46,154 bases of DNA from an uncultured Flavobacteriales bacterium (GTDB lineage: Bacteria > Bacteroidota > Bacteroidia > Flavobacteriales > UBA1820): NCBI GenBank assembly GCA_938023515.1, contig CALJDR010000025.1, positions 1-46,154 on the forward strand, written 5' to 3'. A model generated the notes under the pieces. It was not told where the DNA came from. It did not search any database and worked only from the letters and a program-made list of their open reading frames with translations. The stretch's first letter is position 1; every line of letters starts with the position of its first letter. The position numbers were made by a program, and so were the translations under genes. This document shows, in pieces, positions 42,580-46,154 of this stretch.

Positions 42580-43698
42580 TTACAATTCGTTCTCATGCTC
42601 GGCCGATACGCGCGCCGCGCCGATGTATATGGCTGTGAGCAGGGTAAATATATAAGCCTGGATCACTGCCACGAGCAGTTCGATGAACGTCATGAACACC
42701 ACGAACAGTCCCGATACCGGCACTACGGCCCACATCTTGAACACGAATATGAGCATCAACAGGCTCAGGATCGTGATATGCCCACCCAGGATACTGGCGA
42801 ACAGACGGATGGTCAACGCGAACGGCTTGGTGAAAAGCCCGAGGAATTCCACCGGGGCCAGGATGATCATAATAGGCTTGGGTACGCCGGGCACAGATAC
42901 GATCTCCTTCCAATACTCTTTCGTGCCGCTGAACTGTACGATCACGAACGTGAAGAACGCCAGCGGGAGCGAGAACGAGGTGTTACCCGATACGTTCGCC
43001 CCGAACGGGAAGAACGGAATGAGCCCTAACAGGTTCGTGAAAAGGATGAAGAAGAACAGCGTGAGCAGGTACGGCGTGTATTTCCGGTAAGCGTCCTCCC
43101 CGATGTTCGGCCGGACTACCTCATCGCGCAGGTAGATCACCAGCGGCTCGAACAAGCGGGCCACCCCGCGGGGCACTTTGTCCACATTTTCCTTTTTGCG
43201 GTAGAAACGCGCCATGGTCAGGAAGACGGAGAAAAGCAGGATCATAACCATGGTGAGGGTCACCATGTTCTTGGAGAAAGACATATCGAACGGTTTGGCA
43301 TTCGCTACCGCCCCGTTTTCGTCGAAAGTAAGGTAAGTGCCATCCGTTCCGGCCTCGGGATTGGCATAGTAAATCTTTTCGTTGAGCATCACGAACCGCC
43401 GGCCGTTTTTCTCGACCACATGGCGGCCGCTGTTATCGTGGTGGAATGCAGAGGACATAAAGACCGTCACACCCCCGTCGCCGATCAGGATCACGGGCAG
43501 CGGGACAGAGATCGCATGCCCGTCCACATCGCCGATATGGAAAGAATGTGCATCCTTCACGTGCGACATAATGAACGACTGCTGGTCGAATTCCTCTACT
43601 TTAGGTTCCGGCTCCACCTGCTGGGCGTATGCCCCGAAAACGGACAGCAGCACGGCGGCCACGACGAGCCCTATTTTTTTATTCAAGTGTTCCAACAT
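42580..43698 (-). CDS. atpB: ATP synthase subunit a
   Basis: Stator subunit of F0 that forms the proton half-channels. The 372-residue protein is longer than the E. coli one because of an N-terminal signal-like segment (1-25) and a ~110-residue periplasmic part before the first core helix, a Bacteroidota form. The essential arginine is Arg298 in FALTIRLFASILGGH. The next-to-last helix shows the usual conserved block. A -7 element lies upstream. Confidence 0.96.
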   Translation of the reverse strand: MLEHLNKKIGLVVAAVLLSVFGAYAQQVEPEPKVEEFDQQSFIMSHVKDAHSFHIGDVDGHAISVPLPVILIGDGGVTVFMSSAFHHDNSGRHVVEKNGRRFVMLNEKIYYANPEAGTDGTYLTFDENGAVANAKPFDMSFSKNMVTLTMVMILLFSVFLTMARFYRKKENVDKVPRGVARLFEPLVIYLRDEVVRPNIGEDAYRKYTPYLLTLFFFILFTNLLGLIPFFPFGANVSGNTSFSLPLAFFTFVIVQFSGTKEYWKEIVSVPGVPKPIMIILAPVEFLGLFTKPFALTIRLFASILGGHITILSLLMLIFVFKMWAVVPVSGLFVVFMTFIELLVAVIQAYIFTLLTAIYIGAARVSAEHENEL

Positions 43699-43743
43699 AT
43701 TCCTGTGGTACTATCGTACTTCCTTTCGATTTTTTCAGATTGT

Positions 43744-43774
43744 CAAAGTTACTTTTTTTTCCCAAAAAATCAAT
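43744..43774 (-). promoter_or_regulatory. Internal promoter upstream of atpB
   Basis: TAACTTTG (43751-43744, minus strand) fits TAnnTTTG, with ATTG at the 19-base spacing. It sits in the 100-base gap before atpB and could transcribe atpB-E-F-H-A on its own. Confidence 0.6.
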
Positions 43775-43798
43775 GTCTTTTGTGGAAAGCTTATGCCT

Positions 43799-44206
43799 TT
43801 AGACGCCTTTTTCCTTCCGCCCGGCATCCCTGTACACCATGGTCAGGTAAAATACCATCGAAGCCATGTACAGACCCATCGCGCAAAGGGCCAAAACGAT
43901 CTTATCTATTTGGTTATCAGACAATAAATACACCGGAATCAAGATGGCCGCCAGCACACCGGCGCCCCGTACCGCCGCCCCGGTAATATACCGGCGGAGA
44001 TTGGCATAACCGTCCAATTTTTTCTTCGGAATACCCAACGCAAACGACACCGAGAGCACAACGAACAGACAAACAGACAATTGCCAGGGCCGGTAAAAAA
44101 TATCGGGAACCTGCGGCCAATAATGCCACGCCGCTGAAAAAACAGCGGCCAAAACGACCATAAATACGGCGTATCCGAACAGCAAAAATACCGTCTGCCG
44201 GGTCAT
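43799..44206 (-). CDS. AtpI-like four-helix membrane protein of the atp operon
   Basis: A 135-residue protein with four hydrophobic helices (about 5-27, 40-59, 72-96, 100-125). I cannot confirm the family, but the size, helix count and position between atpZ and atpB match AtpI, a helper of c-ring assembly. It overlaps the atpZ stop as ATGA, so the two are translated together. Confidence 0.75.
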   Translation of the reverse strand: MTRQTVFLLFGYAVFMVVLAAVFSAAWHYWPQVPDIFYRPWQLSVCLFVVLSVSFALGIPKKKLDGYANLRRYITGAAVRGAGVLAAILIPVYLLSDNQIDKIVLALCAMGLYMASMVFYLTMVYRDAGRKEKGV

Positions 44207-44532
44207 CGGTTTTCCCGTTTTTGTTTTTCCGCCAGCGCCTTCCGTTCGGCCTCCATCCGGCGGTTGAACCGGTCGAGTTCCAACAGCGACTTATACAGAG
44301 TCCACAGGGAAAGTCCCACACCGGCCAAAGAGCCGATCACGGTCCACATCGGGCGGGTATCGTACTTGCCGTCGAGCCAGTAGCCCAGATATCCGCCGCC
44401 GCCGATCAGGATGATCATCTGGAACGCGATCCCGGAATAGCGGGCATATGCATTGACGAACTCCTTGGCCCGGAGGGCTTTTTCCTCGGGGGTCAGGTTT
44501 TTTTTCGTCTTTTTCGCCTTGAATGCTGCCAT
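44203..44532 (-). CDS. atpZ: AtpZ/AtpI-family protein
   Basis: A 109-residue protein with a charged N-terminus, two membrane helices and a charged tail. The signature LGYWLDGKYDTRPMWTVIGSLAG follows the G-x-x-LG-x-WLD pattern of AtpZ, a small partner of AtpI thought to aid F0 assembly. It lies 75 bases after bactofilin. Confidence 0.85.
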   Translation of the reverse strand: MAAFKAKKTKKNLTPEEKALRAKEFVNAYARYSGIAFQMIILIGGGGYLGYWLDGKYDTRPMWTVIGSLAGVGLSLWTLYKSLLELDRFNRRMEAERKALAEKQKRENR

Positions 44533-44607
44533 AGTATGTTGAAAAGGCCCGCAAGAATTGGACCTTCGTTTGGGTTGGTTATTCTTTACATAGTCGGGCG
44601 CAGGAGA

Positions 44608-44973
44608 TCAGGCCTCCTGCTTTTTCATATGGCACGAGCGCACCTCGAACACCGCGCCGAGTTCGACCGCCAACCGGGTGGCCGAAATATCCCCGGTGAT
44701 CTTTCCCGCTTTTTTTACGGACAGGACATCGGTAGCGCTCACCGTGCCGTTTAACACTCCTTCCACTTCGGCATTGGCGCAGTTCACCACGCCGTCTACC
44801 CTGCCTTCGGGCCCCACCACGATGCGCCCGCTGGTGGTTATATTGCCTTCGAAACGTCCATCGATCCGGAAATCCCCGTCGGACACGATATCACCCTTAA
44901 AAGCCGTGCCTCTCGATATTTTATTCAGGTCGAGAAGCGCAGACCCGTTCTCTCCGTTTTTTTTGTCACCCAT
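44608..44973 (-). CDS. Bactofilin-family protein
   Basis: A polymer-forming cytoskeletal protein of 121 residues with the right-handed beta-helix repeats of the family: TAFKGDIVSDGDFRIDGRFEGNI, then VDGVVNCANAEVEGVLNGTV. Unstructured tails lie at both ends, the C-terminus ending in CHMKKQEA. Bactofilins help shape cells or place wall enzymes. It is the promoter-proximal gene of the atp run in place of the beta and epsilon genes, which are absent here. Confidence 0.93.
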   Translation of the reverse strand: MGDKKNGENGSALLDLNKISRGTAFKGDIVSDGDFRIDGRFEGNITTSGRIVVGPEGRVDGVVNCANAEVEGVLNGTVSATDVLSVKKAGKITGDISATRLAVELGAVFEVRSCHMKKQEA

Positions 44974-45021
44974 AAAGCGAATATGTATCGTTTAATTCAA
45001 CTGTGAAACAGACTATCGCTT

Positions 45022-45029
45022 CAAAGTTA
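45022..45029 (-). promoter_or_regulatory. -7 promoter element of bactofilin-atp operon
   Basis: TAACTTTG on the minus strand, an exact TAnnTTTG match, 49 bases before the bactofilin ATG. The -33 box is weak. Confidence 0.55.
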
Positions 45030-45102
45030 TGAAAAATTTTCCCCCGCGAAGGATTTTTAGCATTTTGTTCACATTTTCCCCGTTTGGCATGCCGTGTTTC
45101 AT

Positions 45103-45110
45103 TATATTTG
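45103..45110 (+). promoter_or_regulatory. -7 promoter element of the DUF2461 gene
   Basis: TATATTTG, an exact TAnnTTTG match, 23 bases before the ATG at 45134. A TTTG occurs at 45083-45086, a 16-base spacer. It supports the start at 45134. Confidence 0.55.
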
Positions 45111-45133
45111 TAAGACCAAAAACCGAGAAAACC

Positions 45134-45841
45134 ATGCTGGAAAAAACTGTAAAATTCCTCAAAGGGGTCACCCGGAATAACAACCGGGAGTGGTTCCAGG
45201 CCCATAGGGAGGAATATTTGGATGCCAAGACCGAGTTCGAATCGTTCGTGAGGCGCCTCATCCCGCTGATGCAGGAAATGGACCCGGAAATTGGGCCCCT
45301 TGAAGTATCCGACTGTACTTACCGGATCTACCGGGACACCCGCTTTTCCCCGGACAAAACGCCCTACAAAAATCATATGGGGGCCTACATCAACCGCAAA
45401 GGCAAGAAAAGTCCGTTCGCCGGCTATTATTTCCACATTTCCCCCGCGGAAGGTTCGCTGTGGGGCGGAGGACTTTACTGCCCGGACCCGAAGATCCTCA
45501 AAGCCATACGGCAGGACATCTACGACAACATCGAAGAATTCCACACAATTATCGACGCGCCCTCTTTCGCGGGACGCTACCGTTTTTTCGAGGAGAACAA
45601 ACTGAAAAAGGCCCCGCAGGGGTTCCCGGCAGACTGGCCGGACATAGAACTGTTGAAAAACCGCAATTTCGATGTATTTCAGCCGATCCCGGACGACGTG
45701 CTGAAGTCCGACCGGCTGGCGGAAAAAACCGTAGAAGCATTCGAAGCAATGAGGCCGCTGAACCATTTTTTCAATTACACCATCGAACAGGAAATCGAGC
45801 AGGGCGGCTCTTTCGCCCGCAGCATCACACATTCACTATAA
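45134..45841 (+). CDS. DUF2461 family protein
   Basis: A 235-residue soluble protein of the DUF2461 (TIGR02453-like) family, function unknown. Visible hallmarks are the start LKGVTRNNNREWFQAHR, the RIYRDTRFSPDKTPYKNH block (near 65-82) and GGGLYCPDPKIL. I chose the ATG at 45134 because the frame from 45029 overlaps the divergent promoter region and the -7 element sits upstream of this ATG. It is divergent from bactofilin. Confidence 0.92.
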   Translation: MLEKTVKFLKGVTRNNNREWFQAHREEYLDAKTEFESFVRRLIPLMQEMDPEIGPLEVSDCTYRIYRDTRFSPDKTPYKNHMGAYINRKGKKSPFAGYYFHISPAEGSLWGGGLYCPDPKILKAIRQDIYDNIEEFHTIIDAPSFAGRYRFFEENKLKKAPQGFPADWPDIELLKNRNFDVFQPIPDDVLKSDRLAEKTVEAFEAMRPLNHFFNYTIEQEIEQGGSFARSITHSL

Positions 45842-45866
45842 ATCAGCACGATCAACCAAACAGACC

Positions 45867-46105
45867 ATGAAGACTAATCCTCCTTATCACACCCGGGATG
45901 GGTTCAAATGCAATATCGGCATCGGGGAAGTGAGAACCGCCCTGGAACACAACGGATTCGAAGTGTTCACCGCTGCCGACGCCACGGAAGCCAAAAAGAT
46001 ATTCTTCGAGATCGTCGGCCGGGAAAAACCTTCCAGCATCTCCTGGGGCGGCTCGATGACACTCGAAGATACAGGGATCATCCGCGCACTGGAACAGCAG
46101 ACGGA
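45867..46105 (+). CDS. LUD-domain (LutC-like) protein, truncated by contig end
   Basis: The first 79 codons of a LUD-domain protein: GFEVFTAADATEAKKIFF then SSISWGGSMTLEDTGI, as in lactate utilisation LutB/LutC proteins. The true C-terminus is lost, because the frame runs into the Nextera adapter at 46106 and its apparent ending (CLLYTSPSPRD) is adapter translation. It starts 25 bases after the DUF2461 stop. Confidence 0.85.
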
Positions 46106-46154
46106 CTGTCTCTTATACACATCTCCGAGCCCACGAGACTCGACGTCATCTCGT
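46106..46154 (+). other. Illumina Nextera read-2 adapter plus index (artefact)
   Basis: CTGTCTCTTATACACATCTC at 46106 begins the reverse complement of the Nextera read-2 adapter (46106-46139), followed by an 8-base index TCGACGTC (46140-46147) and ATCTCGT of the flow-cell arm. I recall TCGACGTC as a Nextera XT index. This is library DNA. Confidence 0.97.

Noticed and set aside
45887..46120. Minus-strand ORF starting MYKRQ
   Set aside because: The start is adapter sequence and it is the antisense of the LUD gene.

Overview
The window is a contig-like piece of a Bacteroidota genome, most probably Bacteroidales. Rikenellaceae/Alistipes-like is my best guess, but the family is not proven. The evidence is TTTG/TAnnTTTG promoters, an SP-type TonB-linked outer-membrane barrel, BF3164-like propeller lipoproteins, DUF4292 and EnvC-like proteins, an AtpB with an N-terminal extension, and a Mpi-type serine recombinase. 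Both ends are artificial: bases 1-30 and 46106-46154 are Illumina Nextera adapter (the right end also carries an index), so the outermost genes are cut by the assembly.

Layout. 31-1007: a 5'-visible fragment of an actin-like (ParM-type) gene, preceded by a 168-bp segment bounded by perfect 13-bp inverted repeats that holds a hairpin and a textbook Bacteroidota promoter pointing away from the gene. This looks like a phase-variable promoter captured in the OFF state. 1020-10439 (minus): a long envelope operon (TPR protein, DUF4292 lipoprotein, EnvC-like LytM protein, membrane protein, flippase, dUTPase, HAD phosphatase, Mpl, riboflavin synthase). 10586-13479 (plus): a LytM/S41 fusion protease and a Bax-inhibitor-1 protein. 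13564-17873 (minus): a propeller lipoprotein, adk, hpt, tyrS and a lone ExbD that lacks its key aspartate. 18158-18811 (plus): a Mpi-family invertase, the obvious candidate to flip the promoter at 840-1007. 18888-20931 (minus): a membrane-anchored TPR-repeat protein and tRNA-Ser. 21036-26304: asparaginase, an acyltransferase, an App1-like phosphatidate phosphatase and a divergent diacylglycerol kinase (a phosphatidate/diacylglycerol group), then two small envelope proteins. 26375-29517 (minus): a CarB without its allosteric domain, and rpmH. 29668-33259 (minus): an outer-membrane barrel and a WecA-like enzyme. 33668-35713 (plus): an M13 metallopeptidase lipoprotein.

35784-44973 (minus) is the F-type ATP synthase region: bactofilin, atpZ, an atpI-like gene, atpB, E, F, H, A, then two paralogous beta-propeller lipoproteins, atpG and tsaB. 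The beta and epsilon genes are not here. The two lipoproteins sit between atpA and atpG with short gaps and the same orientation, which is an unusual insertion into a core operon. A strong stem-loop follows atpE. The window ends with a DUF2461 gene and a truncated LUD-domain gene (plus strand).

The most unusual items are the invertible promoter with its actin-like gene and the possible trans-acting invertase, the propeller pair inside the atp operon, the Asp-to-Ala ExbD, and the LytM-S41 fusion.
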